From CAWJAP01 sp963834365 (lineage in GTDB: Bacteria > Acidobacteriota > Vicinamibacteria > Vicinamibacterales > Vicinamibacteraceae): 64,000 nt of DNA. The translations under genes and the position numbers were made by a program. The stretch lies in the NCBI GenBank assembly GCA_963834365.1, contig CAWIBS010000009.1, positions 366,168 through 430,167 of the forward strand. Reading direction: 5' to 3'. The notes under the pieces were generated by a model, which saw only the letters and a list, made by a program, of their open reading frames with translations, searched no databases and was not told the DNA's origin. Shown one piece after another: positions 10,792 through 19,074 of the stretch; position 1 is the first letter of the stretch, and each line of letters begins with the position of its first letter.

Positions 10792-12978
10792 TCAGCGAAA
10801 CTGCTCCACCAGCATGATGTCGCTGGTGCGGTGGTCCTCCTGGGTATACAGGATCGATCTCCCATCAGGAGAGACAGCAATTCCAGGCTCGTGCGAGGCT
10901 GGTCTTCTCTCCAGCGTCGCAACAGGGACCGCGCCGCGGCCCGCAAAACTCAGAAACTGGAGAGTAGGGTGCGCCACGGACTCGGTGTTCACGAAGTAGA
11001 TCCCCGTTTCGACCAGAGCCCAGTAGCCCCAGAAGCCAGCCCTGGGGTACTCCAGCACCGGTTCTTCCTCGCCGCCGTTCACGGGAACCCTCCACACACC
11101 GTCGACGTCGAGGCCTTTCGAGTAGTAGACGAATTGACCGTCGGTCGATTCGAAGGCGGCAAACCCTCCGTGTTTCGTGACCTGCACCGCCTTTCCGCCT
11201 GCGGCGGGCGCTTTCCAGACCTCAGGACGCCCCGTCGGATTGGACGCGAAGTAAATCCAGCGTCCATCCCTCGACCAGCTCGGAACAACCTCGTCGGATG
11301 CTTCGCTCGTCACGCGTTGCGGCCGTCCTCCATCGACGTCGACGACGCCGATGTCGGAATGTCCTTGCGCAGAGACATCGAACGCAATTCGCCGTCCATC
11401 CGGCGACCAGCGTGGAGTACCAACGACAGGGCCGCCATAGGAGGTCAGTTGAACGGGATTGGAACACGCCGTGTCGCAGATCCAGATTTCGAACGTTCCG
11501 GAGCGGTCGGAATGGAAAGCGATTCGCGTGCCGTCGGGTGAGAACTGAGGGCCTGCCTCGTGTCGGGTGGAGGCGATGCGCTTCGCCGCCGAATGGGCCG
11601 GCCCTGTCGGCGTTGGTACTTCGATCTGCCAGATATTGGCGTCCTGCCGGCGTTGCTCATAGGCGAGACGGTTGCCACGGATTGAAATCGCCGGATTCGC
11701 CGCATCGTCGCCGCCGACCGGCAGGCGCTCTGGTGTCCCGCCTGAGGCTGACACTCGCCAGAGACTACTACTGCTGCTTTCAGGACTGCCGACGATGGAT
11801 GCAAACACCAGGTCGCGCCCGTTGGCCGTCCAGGCGAGTCGTTCAACCCACCAACCCTGTTCGGCTGTCACACGCCTGGGCTCACCGCCGGCAAGTGGAA
11901 CGACATGGATTCCACCAGCCGCGCTGACTCGATTGAACGCGACGGTGCGACCATCGGGAGAGATGGCGGGAGCAACATCACCCACAGCGTCCGCCGGCGG
12001 AGACGTCAGCTTCCTCTTTTCCAGATTCGCGATCGAGAAGACAAAAATGCTCCGGCTGGTCTGAAGGCCGCTCTTGTCTGGAAACAACAGGAACTGTCCG
12101 TCTGGCGACCAACTCGGACCCGCCGACCATTCGCCCGGCGTCGTCACCGTTCCGACCTTGCGCTCGTGACCGCCGAGCGCCGGAATTACGCGGAGTTCGC
12201 TCTCCTTGTCTGAGGACCGGACAAACGAAATGTAACGTCCGTCTGGCGACCAGACTGGAGTCCGGTCTTGGGCGGGGTCGGTCGTCAGACGCAGAGGCGC
12301 TCCAGCACCGATGACCTTGATGTAGATATCCTGGTTGGCCCCACTTTCACCGTCCCAACTGAATGCGATCTGGCTGCCATCGGGTGAAAAGCTCGGGTGC
12401 CGTTCCTGGCCAGGAAGGCTGGTCAGTGGCGTCGTCACCATCGTGGATCGGCGAGATGACCTGAGCCGATACACGTTCAGTGAGAGCACGGCTCCAATCG
12501 CAAGTGCCACCGCAACAGCCGACCATCTCAAGTATCTGGACTGCCGCCATCCACGACGCGAACGCGTGGCTGGGCCGCTCACGCCATCTCCGGCCCGCCG
12601 GCGCTCCGATTCGCCAGCGAGCGCTTGTGCAGCACGCCCATCCTCTACCGGCGCAATGAACCGATAGCCGCGGCGTGGCACGGTCTCCACGAACCGGGGA
12701 GTCTCGGCCGAGTCGCCGAGCGTGTCGCGCAGCCGCCTGATGACGGCGTTCAGACTGTGTTCGAAATCGACGAAGGTGTCCTGCGGCCAGAGTCTCTGGC
12801 GCAGCGCGTCGCGGGTCACGACCTCCCCAGGATGCTCGAGCAGCAGGGCGAGCGTCCGCAACGGCTGTTCCTGCAGGTTGACCCGCAGTCCCGCCTTCCG
12901 CAGCTCCCCTGAGCGCAGGTTCAGCTCGAACACGCCGAACCGAATGACATCCGACGCGGCTCTTGGGGCCTCAGCCAT
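10792..12978 (-). CDS. Winged-helix transcriptional regulator fused through a membrane helix to a TolB-like propeller
   Basis: The 728-residue protein starts at ATG 12978. Residues about 10-105 are an OmpR/PhoB-type winged helix of the CadC class (FGVFELNLRSGELRKAG, LLLEHPGEVVTRDALRQRLW, VETVPRRGYRFIAPV). A single membrane helix follows near 150-170 (YLRWSAVAVALAIGAVLSLN). The rest is a WD40/PD40 propeller with repeats such as SFSPDGSQIAFSWDG, VWSPDGRYISFVRS, AISPDGRTVAFNRV, QFSPDGTRIAFHSD and RWSPDGRRIAFDVS. The topology predicts DNA binding in the cytoplasm and a periplasmic sensor propeller. The family is strongly expanded in acidobacteria; ligands are unknown. The target may be its own or a nearby promoter; the divergent neighbour is the secreted HExxH gene at 13181. 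Confidence 0.85.
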   Translation of the reverse strand: MAEAPRAASDVIRFGVFELNLRSGELRKAGLRVNLQEQPLRTLALLLEHPGEVVTRDALRQRLWPQDTFVDFEHSLNAVIRRLRDTLGDSAETPRFVETVPRRGYRFIAPVEDGRAAQALAGESERRRAGDGVSGPATRSRRGWRQSRYLRWSAVAVALAIGAVLSLNVYRLRSSRRSTMVTTPLTSLPGQERHPSFSPDGSQIAFSWDGESGANQDIYIKVIGAGAPLRLTTDPAQDRTPVWSPDGRYISFVRSSDKESELRVIPALGGHERKVGTVTTPGEWSAGPSWSPDGQFLLFPDKSGLQTSRSIFVFSIANLEKRKLTSPPADAVGDVAPAISPDGRTVAFNRVSAAGGIHVVPLAGGEPRRVTAEQGWWVERLAWTANGRDLVFASIVGSPESSSSSLWRVSASGGTPERLPVGGDDAANPAISIRGNRLAYEQRRQDANIWQIEVPTPTGPAHSAAKRIASTRHEAGPQFSPDGTRIAFHSDRSGTFEIWICDTACSNPVQLTSYGGPVVGTPRWSPDGRRIAFDVSAQGHSDIGVVDVDGGRPQRVTSEASDEVVPSWSRDGRWIYFASNPTGRPEVWKAPAAGGKAVQVTKHGGFAAFESTDGQFVYYSKGLDVDGVWRVPVNGGEEEPVLEYPRAGFWGYWALVETGIYFVNTESVAHPTLQFLSFAGRGAVPVATLERRPASHEPGIAVSPDGRSILYTQEDHRTSDIMLVEQFR

Positions 12979-13180
12979 CGACGTCCCGTGCAGAGCGCAG
13001 CAGACCGGGTGAACTTCCAGCAGCCTACCACGGCCGGGCGTAGCGCCTCCTGGAGTGACCCGTGGCGCTAAAGGATTGCAGCGCTGGAGGTTCGCGAGTC
13101 ACCTCCATGTGCTGCACGTTTCACCACGGTGTCATTTGACGACGCCTCGCGGCTCGTCCAGCGTGTTCGCGGAGAAGATC

Positions 13181-13865
13181 GTGCACGCACGAGCCCGTAT
13201 CCGTTCGGCCGGCGCCATCGCCATTCTGCTTTGGGTTGCCTGCCCCGCAGCAACAGGTCAGACCCGCACGGATCGCCCCGTTGGCAGCGTCGCCCCGCTT
13301 CGGAGCGACATCGCGACGAATGTCGTCGGGTTCTCTGGAGTCGGCATCGGCTTCGACCTCGAGGCGCCGCCCGAACTGCCGGTCAGCCTGCTGATCCCCA
13401 ACAGCCTGCGTCCGGTGGTGGAGAGAATGTGGGGGACTTCGCCAGCGTTCCGCCGGCAGTGCGCGAGGCTGACCGAGACCGCGGTGGCGGTCACGGTATC
13501 AATCGGTCTGCCAGCGGGTATCCCTGCGGTCGGGGCATTCACACGAATCGAGCGGCGCAATGGAGTCGGTCAAGTCCGCGTACATGTATCTGGATGCGAG
13601 GCTCGCCCGGGCCCACGAGGACCTGGCCCATGAGATCGAGCACGTGCTCGAGCAAATCGATGGCGTCGATCTGGCGGGCCTTCTGGCAAACGGCGTCGCC
13701 GGCGTTCGCGCGGACCGTCAGCGAGGCGTTCTCGAGACGGCTCGAGCGGCCGCGATCGGAAGGCTCGTTGCATACGAAGTCTCCCACTTGAGAAGCGAGG
13801 CCGCAGGTGGGCCGGCACCCGGGGGCGCTGCGGCGACGGGTGTGCCACCGTCGGCTGGCTGTTGA
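13181..13865 (+). CDS. Secreted hypothetical protein with HExxH motif, one frameshift
   Basis: GTG 13181 is chosen because GGAG (13171-13174) lies 6 bases upstream and the following residues form a signal peptide ending at ACPAATGQ. The mature part is unrecognised (VVGFSGVGIGFDLEAPPELP) until AHEDLAHEIEHVLEQIDGVD, in which HEIEH (13629-13643) fits the zinc-metallopeptidase consensus. The reading frame changes once near 13555-13570, after FTRIERRNGV; both halves read as one protein of about 228 residues. I know no named family with certainty; other acidobacterial hypothetical proteins share the HE(I/L)xHVxEQ helix. The stop TGA 13863-13865 is 2 bases from the next start, so the following propeller protein is probably translated with it. 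Confidence 0.6.
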
Positions 13866-13867
13866 TC

Positions 13868-15208
13868 ATGGCCGGACGATTCTGCCGCCTGTCGATCGTC
13901 CTCGTGGCCGCGTGCGCAGGACTGGCTCTCGGCGCATCCCCGCCGCAGCTGGTCGTCCTGCGTCAGGCCCTGCGCGCCTCGACCGGGCTCTCGGCGGCCA
14001 TCGACGGCGGCGCCGTGAGCGGCGACGGCCGTTTCGTGGCCTTCGTCTCGCAGGCGCAGCTCCTGCCGACGGACACGCGCGGCATCAATCACGTCTACGT
14101 ATTCGATCGTATGGGCGGGACGGTGACGCTCGAAACGGCTGCCACGGATGGCTCTGGAGCTGACGGCACCAGCCTTCATCCGAGGCTCAGTGCTGATGGG
14201 CGATACCTGGTGTTCGCGTCAGCGGCGACGAACCTGATCGCTGGACGTGACACCAACATGACGCCGGACATTTTCGTGCGGGACCGGCTGGCCGGGACCA
14301 CGAGGAGAATCAGCCTCGGGGACAGCGGCCAGGAGGGCAACGGCACGAGCGGGTGGCCGACCATCAGCAACGACGGGCAAGTCGCCGCGTTCGCCTCCAG
14401 CGCGACAAACCTGCTCCGCGGCACAGATGCTAACGGCGTCGGACGAGACATCTATCTTGCGCGCCTCGACCGGGGCGAGTTGGCTCGCGTGAGCGTCGAC
14501 AGCGACGAGCGTCAGCCCCCGGACGGCGAGAGCTATTCGCCAAGCATCAGCGGCGATGGCAGAGTCGTGGTGTTCGTCTCCACGGCAAGCCTGGAGCAGG
14601 CCGACGGGCTGCCGTTGCCTCAGGCCTCGCGGCCGCCGGCGGTGTTCGTGCGGGATCGTGCCTCCGGGACAACGACCTGTGTTTCGTGCGGCGGCATTGC
14701 AGGCGGGGCTCAACGGCGCGCGTACCATCCTCACCTCAGCGACGACGGTCGCTTCGTCGTCTTCAGTGTGTCGCGCGATGAAGGTTCGCGATCGGGATCA
14801 AGGCAGACCGATATCGCCGTTCACGACCGCATCTCCGCACGGACCACGGTCATCACGCACCGGGCGAACGCGAGCAGCGCGCACCCCAGGATTTCCGGTA
14901 ACGGGCGGTTCATCGTGTTCGAGTCGCTGGCCTCCAACCTTGCGTGCGGGCAACCCTGTCGGAAAGACGCCACGGATGAAAACCTCCTGCCGGACATCTA
15001 CCTCTTCGACCGGCAGACAGCCACGTTCACCCGGTTGAGCCGCGGCCCAGAGGAATGGTGGGCGCCCAGCATCGCCCCCTCGCTCGACGCTCAGGGGCAC
15101 GTCGTCATCTTTTCGTCCCGTCAGCCTGTGGGGCCGGATGACCCCACAACGGATTTCGACCTGTTCGTCCAGGCGTGGGACCGAACGACAGTGGCCCCTC
15201 GTCCCTGA
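13868..15208 (+). CDS. Secreted TolB/PD40-type beta-propeller protein
   Basis: ATG 13868 follows the HExxH gene directly. A signal peptide (MAGRFCRLSIVLVAACAGLA) leads into about 425 residues made of repeats with the PD40 pattern: SGDGRFVAFVSQ, SADGRYLVFASAATNL, SNDGQVAAFASSATNL, SGDGRVVVFVST, SDDGRFVVFSVS, SGNGRFIVFESLASNL and LDAQGHVVIFSSR, alternating with strands of the type DIFVRDRLAGTTRRIS. Seven such units suggest a seven-bladed propeller. Two Cys pairs (CVSCGG and CGQPC) may form disulfides outside the cytoplasm. No catalytic motif is visible, so it is likely a binding or scaffold protein, possibly for the HExxH protein encoded just before it. Confidence 0.75.
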   Translation: MAGRFCRLSIVLVAACAGLALGASPPQLVVLRQALRASTGLSAAIDGGAVSGDGRFVAFVSQAQLLPTDTRGINHVYVFDRMGGTVTLETAATDGSGADGTSLHPRLSADGRYLVFASAATNLIAGRDTNMTPDIFVRDRLAGTTRRISLGDSGQEGNGTSGWPTISNDGQVAAFASSATNLLRGTDANGVGRDIYLARLDRGELARVSVDSDERQPPDGESYSPSISGDGRVVVFVSTASLEQADGLPLPQASRPPAVFVRDRASGTTTCVSCGGIAGGAQRRAYHPHLSDDGRFVVFSVSRDEGSRSGSRQTDIAVHDRISARTTVITHRANASSAHPRISGNGRFIVFESLASNLACGQPCRKDATDENLLPDIYLFDRQTATFTRLSRGPEEWWAPSIAPSLDAQGHVVIFSSRQPVGPDDPTTDFDLFVQAWDRTTVAPRP

Positions 15209-15392
15209 GTTGACGGGCCAACCCCTCCAAAGTGAGTCGCACGGCGCGGGCAAGCGCCGGCCGTCAGCAATCCACTGGCAGCACGCACGGCAGCAATCCG
15301 GGCAGCAGCGCCGCGCGTCAGCGGCCGTACCATCATGTGCGTCGTCCAGGTGTGCCGGCGCGTAACATACATGCAAGGAGCTGCCAACCCGT

Positions 15393-16190
15393 ATGCGAAT
15401 CCTCGAGAAAACAGCTCGCATTGGTGCGATCGCCCTTGCGGTCCTGTTCATTGGCCTGAGCCTGAGTGGCGCCTTCGGCGCGTGGTTCGCCAATCGCAAG
15501 GCCACCGATGTCGCGCTGAAGGGGTTTGGCGTGATCGAGGTCGGCGTTGGTGTGGTCGACTCTGGAGTGGGCCGGGTGGACGACCTCATCGCGAAGAGCC
15601 GGACGGAAGTGCGGCAGGCCGCCGAGACCATCGGTACCGTTGGCACAAAGGCGCGGGCGAACAGCTCCGTGCTCGAGGCGTTGAACGAGCGCCTGGAGAC
15701 GAGTCTGGCACCACGCGTCGCGCAGATGCAGCAGGTGCTCGCTCCTGTCCGCGATGCGGTGGGAACCGTGGGCAACGCCTTGAGTCTGCTGAACTCGCTG
15801 CCGATGATGGCCGATCGGGCTCCGCGGCTGGCGGCGTTCGACGAAACCTCCAACCGGCTGGAAGAGCTGACCGCGGACACTACACAACTGCGGGGGACGC
15901 TGCGGGCGCTGGTGGAGCAGAAAGGCGACGTCCCCGCTGAGACCGTTGCCGCGCTCGAGGGGATCACCCAGCGCATCGACACCCGGCTGGGCGAGGTGCA
16001 GGCGAACGTTCAGGCGGTGCGGGGTGACGTCACGGCGTTACAGGTCCGGCTCGACAAGCGCAAGTCGCGGCTTCTGTTCGCATTGAACCTGCTGGCGATG
16101 ATATCCACGCTGATGCTGGCCTGGGTCGTCTACACGCAGGTCGTGGTCATCCAGCACCACCGGGGACGTATGCGACAGCCTATTGCTTGA
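15393..16190 (+). CDS. Membrane-anchored coiled-coil protein of unknown function
   Basis: The 265-residue product has one membrane helix at residues about 10-35 (IGAIALAVLFIGLSLSGAFG), a long charged helical region (about 60-225: EVRQAAETIGTVGTKA, LEALNERLETSLAPRVAQMQ, RIDTRLGEVQANVQAVRGDV) and a second membrane helix near 232-252 (LLFALNLLAMISTLMLAWVV). Helical heptad-like spacing suggests a coiled coil held between two membrane anchors, as in membrane-spanning structural or chemoreceptor-like proteins, but no signalling or methylation motif is visible. It is alone, 58 bp upstream of the deacetylase-like gene, and may share its transcript. Confidence 0.65.
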   Translation: MRILEKTARIGAIALAVLFIGLSLSGAFGAWFANRKATDVALKGFGVIEVGVGVVDSGVGRVDDLIAKSRTEVRQAAETIGTVGTKARANSSVLEALNERLETSLAPRVAQMQQVLAPVRDAVGTVGNALSLLNSLPMMADRAPRLAAFDETSNRLEELTADTTQLRGTLRALVEQKGDVPAETVAALEGITQRIDTRLGEVQANVQAVRGDVTALQVRLDKRKSRLLFALNLLAMISTLMLAWVVYTQVVVIQHHRGRMRQPIA

Positions 16191-16247
16191 GATGCTGACG
16201 GGCGATACGCTGCCATCCCGCGTGCCCGAAGGGCAAGGCAAGGCAGG

Positions 16248-17138
16248 ATGAAGATATTTTTCAGCGACGACTACGTCGCGTCGGCGACCGCATTCGACAC
16301 GCTCCGGAAATCTGCCTGGATTGCTGGATCGCTCCACACCCATCCGATTGACGGGGTTACCGTCGTTGCGCCAGACGCCCTTACGGCCAGCCAGATCGCC
16401 GCTGTTCACGCGCCACGGTATGTGGAGGCCGTTCGTACAGGCCAGCCGCGCGAGATCGCGGAGTCGAATGGGTTCTCGTGGGACGCGGGACTGTGGACTG
16501 CGGTCTGCGCGAGCAACGGTGGCGTGGTGGCTGCCGCGGTCGAGGCGCTCAGGACCGGGTTGAATGCCGGGTCGCTGTCGAGCGGTCTCCATCACGCGAA
16601 GCGCGATCATGGTGACGGATTCTGCACACTGAACGGCCTGGTGCTGGCCGCTCGCGCTGCTCTCGACGCTGGCGCGACACGGGTGCTCGTAATCGACCTC
16701 GACGCGCACATGGGCGGCGGAACTTACAGCCTCATTCGCAGCCTGCGCGGTATCGAGCACATCGATATCGCTGTGTGCCCGTACACGGACTCCTACCGGC
16801 CCACGTCAAACTCCGCCTGCGTGCTCGATGTCATCACCGAGGCGAATGGATACCTGCCGCAGCTCGTGACGCGCCTTGCGGCCGTTCGCGGCCGGCCTGA
16901 TCTGCTGCTGTACAACGCGGGGGTCGATCCTCACGAGCGCAGCGGCATTGGCGCGCTGCACGGCGTGACCACTCAGGTGCTCGCCGAGCGTGAGGCCATC
17001 GTCTTCGACTGGGCTCGGCGCATAGGAACGCCGGTCGCCTTTGTGCTGGCCGGGGGCTACATCAGCTCGGGGCGGCATGGTCTCACGCAAGACAGCCTGG
17101 TCGACCTGCACCGGCTCACCGTGGCTGCCGCGGCATAG
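16248..17138 (+). CDS. Histone deacetylase / acetylpolyamine amidohydrolase-like protein
   Basis: The 296-residue protein carries the arginase-deacetylase zinc site: GLHHAKRDHGDGFCTLNG (tandem His115-His116 plus GFC), VIDLDAHMGGGT (Asp150, Asp152, His154), YNAGVDPHE (Asp227) and a Gly-Gly-Tyr loop (LAGGY, Tyr271). All residues needed for zinc-dependent amide hydrolysis are present. Bacterial members deacetylate polyamines, acetoin-pathway proteins or other acetylated small molecules; the short length without extra loops fits a compact bacterial member. ATG 16248 is the only good start. No acetyltransferase is adjacent, so the substrate is open. Confidence 0.85.
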   Translation: MKIFFSDDYVASATAFDTLRKSAWIAGSLHTHPIDGVTVVAPDALTASQIAAVHAPRYVEAVRTGQPREIAESNGFSWDAGLWTAVCASNGGVVAAAVEALRTGLNAGSLSSGLHHAKRDHGDGFCTLNGLVLAARAALDAGATRVLVIDLDAHMGGGTYSLIRSLRGIEHIDIAVCPYTDSYRPTSNSACVLDVITEANGYLPQLVTRLAAVRGRPDLLLYNAGVDPHERSGIGALHGVTTQVLAEREAIVFDWARRIGTPVAFVLAGGYISSGRHGLTQDSLVDLHRLTVAAAA

Positions 17139-17242
17139 ACGCAAAGGTGCGGCGGGGGCTCTACGAAGCCCTTCGCGTCGACCGGCGCAGGCGACACGGA
17201 CATTGTGGCTGGTCGACGCACAGTGCGCATGTCACGCCGCCG

Positions 17243-17830
17243 CTATGCGCCCTGCTTCGCGGCGTGCGCCGCGCAGGAGCAGCGCGGCCTCACGGTTTCG
17301 TCGGCCGGCGGGAACAGGTGGTAGGACATCGCGATGGCCATGGGGATGAACACGATCGTGTTGTAGAAGAGGTGGAGCTCGACGCGCGGCACCCACAACT
17401 GCACGAGGCTGACGGGCACCGGCCGACCCAGCAGGTTGACGCCCACGATGGCCTGCGTCTGCAGGATCGCGTGCTCGATGTGATGAAAGAACTGGATCCA
17501 GAACGCGAGCATCCACCAGAAGCGATCGACCTTGCCCGTGAACCCGCCTCGCAGCGCCCACAATCCGAAGAGCATGACAAGGGCGTACGCGTAGTGCAGT
17601 GTCTCGGACTTGATGAGCCACGGGAAAAACAGTCCCAGTGCACCTCGCGCTTCGGGGACCGGCCAGCCCAGCGCGTAGATTTGCACGGTCTGGAGCAGAT
17701 GCTCGGCCCAGTGGGCGAGCACGATGGCCATGAACACGCGCATTGCCAGCTCGTGGCGATCGGTGCTCAACCGGTCGAAGAAGCCCCCGGGCGCCCCGAC
17801 GTGCATGCTTCCCGCGGTTGTCGTGTGCAT
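17243..17830 (-). CDS. Polytopic membrane protein with two internal HxxEH repeats
   Basis: Start ATG 17830 is set by GGAGG eight bases upstream. The 195-residue protein has about four to five membrane segments and two similar halves. The first reads HWAEHLLQTVQIYALGWPVP and later SETLHYAYAL; the second reads HHIEHAILQTQAIVGVNLLG, then RPVPVS and RVELHLFYN. Each half therefore has an H-x-x-E-H motif, a Gln-rich turn, a PVP segment and an E-x(0-1)-L-H pair. His and Glu clustered in membrane helices suggest metal or heme binding, but I do not recognise a named family. The tail is Cys-rich (CSCAAHAAKQ). A second small membrane protein is encoded 90 bp upstream on the same strand. Confidence 0.65.
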   Translation of the reverse strand: MHTTTAGSMHVGAPGGFFDRLSTDRHELAMRVFMAIVLAHWAEHLLQTVQIYALGWPVPEARGALGLFFPWLIKSETLHYAYALVMLFGLWALRGGFTGKVDRFWWMLAFWIQFFHHIEHAILQTQAIVGVNLLGRPVPVSLVQLWVPRVELHLFYNTIVFIPMAIAMSYHLFPPADETVRPRCSCAAHAAKQGA

Positions 17831-17920
17831 GACGTAATCCTCCGATGTCCGACAGTATCCTTCAAAGGTCCCCGCGAGCGCCCGGTGGCCCTGCAGCAGG
17901 CACGCTCGGCGCACCGCTAC

Positions 17921-18130
17921 TCATGAGCGGCGGGAAGCAGAGCCCGATTGGCGTGGGCGCCAGATCTTGACCAGCGCAAAGATGCCCGAGAAGCCGGAAA
18001 TGCCGAGCACGATGTGGCTCGCGATCCTGGCCGCGGGCGGTTGGTGGCTGGCGGTCCAGACGAACCCCATCGCGACGATGACGAGCAGCACCAGCATGAA
18101 CGACGTGATTGCGAGTCGGACCCCATTCAT
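17921..18130 (-). CDS. Small two-helix membrane protein
   Basis: ATG 18130 is preceded by CAGGAG at a proper distance. The 69-residue product has two hydrophobic helices (ITSFMLVLLVIVAMGFVW and IASHIVLGISGFSGIFALV) joined by a short loop with HQPPAAR, and a basic C-terminus (KIWRPRQSGSASRRS). It resembles small subunits that accompany larger integral membrane proteins, but no family is recognised. It is the first gene of a probable two-gene minus-strand operon with the HxxEH membrane protein. Confidence 0.55.
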   Translation of the reverse strand: MNGVRLAITSFMLVLLVIVAMGFVWTASHQPPAARIASHIVLGISGFSGIFALVKIWRPRQSGSASRRS

Positions 18131-18385
18131 CGCGCACTCCTGACCGACAATCCAGAGCCGGCGCAACCGCACCGGTCCACGAACGGGTTAGAACCGAACC
18201 ACCGTCTCGAGATACGCAAAATTGCCGCCCGCGCCGCTCGGATTCGTCTTTGATCACGTCGCCGCCGGACGCGTGGCCGAAGTACAGACAGGTCGGTAAG
18301 GGGGGTCAATAGTGCGTTCGCACGACGCCGCTGACCGCATTTGCAGGAGCAGCTCAGGCTGCGGACGATTCAGGGGCCGGCGGGG

Positions 18386-19051
18386 TCAGCCTTTCCGACT
18401 CACCATCGCTTTGATCCAGATCGGTGCGAACGGCGAGGTACACCCTTTGGAAACAGGATAGTCACGATACAACCCCAAGGTTTCCCCGATGGCGATGGCG
18501 CGTTTGCGATGCCTGGGGAAGTGGATGCCGATTCCTGCCAGACAGAAGTTCATCGTCCATTGCACTTCCGGTGCGGCGCCCGCCATTTCCAACTCGATGC
18601 GTTCCAGAAGCCCCGGCAGGTCGAGTCCTTCCGGACTCTTGCCGATTCGCTCGGAGGTCAGGCTCCATCCGGCGCGGGCGGCCCAGGGGTCATCAGCGGC
18701 CATCCACCGCTGGCGAAGAGTCTCCCTGTCGGGATGTTTCTTGACGACATAGGCGTTGAGCCAGTCCGCCACCTGCACAAAGGTAGCGGACCGAACCATC
18801 CGATCCATATCGGCGGCTGACAGGCTGTTTGGCTTGATCAGCAGGACTGCCAGGAGCCGGGCGTCGATGTTCCCGGTCTCCCAGAGAGCGATTGCCAACG
18901 CGTGGTTGGTCTTGATCTCGGTGGCCAGCCTCCGGATGTCGCCGAGCCGAACACCAAACTGATTGTCGCCGGCACCATGCTTCCTGTTGTGCGCACGCAT
19001 CGTTTGGTTGCCGAGCGCTTCGAGCTGCTTCAGCGTTTCTTTGAGGGTCAT
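18386..19051 (-). CDS. AlkD-like DNA alkylation repair protein
   Basis: The 221-residue protein matches the HEAT-repeat DNA alkylation repair family. Recognisable segments are FGVRLGDIRRLATEI near residue 32, the second-repeat ALWETGNIDARLLAVLLI, WADWL-like VQVADWLNAYVVKK, DDPWAARAGWSLTSERI and WTMNFCLAGIGIHF. AlkD excises bulky N3 and N7 alkyl bases by trapping exposed nucleotides on a concave helical surface. The C-terminus ends FAPIWIKAMVSRKG as in relatives. It is separated by 23 bp from the downstream phosphate transporter gene start region on the same strand, with no obvious functional tie. Confidence 0.75.
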   Translation of the reverse strand: MTLKETLKQLEALGNQTMRAHNRKHGAGDNQFGVRLGDIRRLATEIKTNHALAIALWETGNIDARLLAVLLIKPNSLSAADMDRMVRSATFVQVADWLNAYVVKKHPDRETLRQRWMAADDPWAARAGWSLTSERIGKSPEGLDLPGLLERIELEMAGAAPEVQWTMNFCLAGIGIHFPRHRKRAIAIGETLGLYRDYPVSKGCTSPFAPIWIKAMVSRKG

Positions 19052-19074
19052 GGGGTTTTTGGCGAGCTACACCC

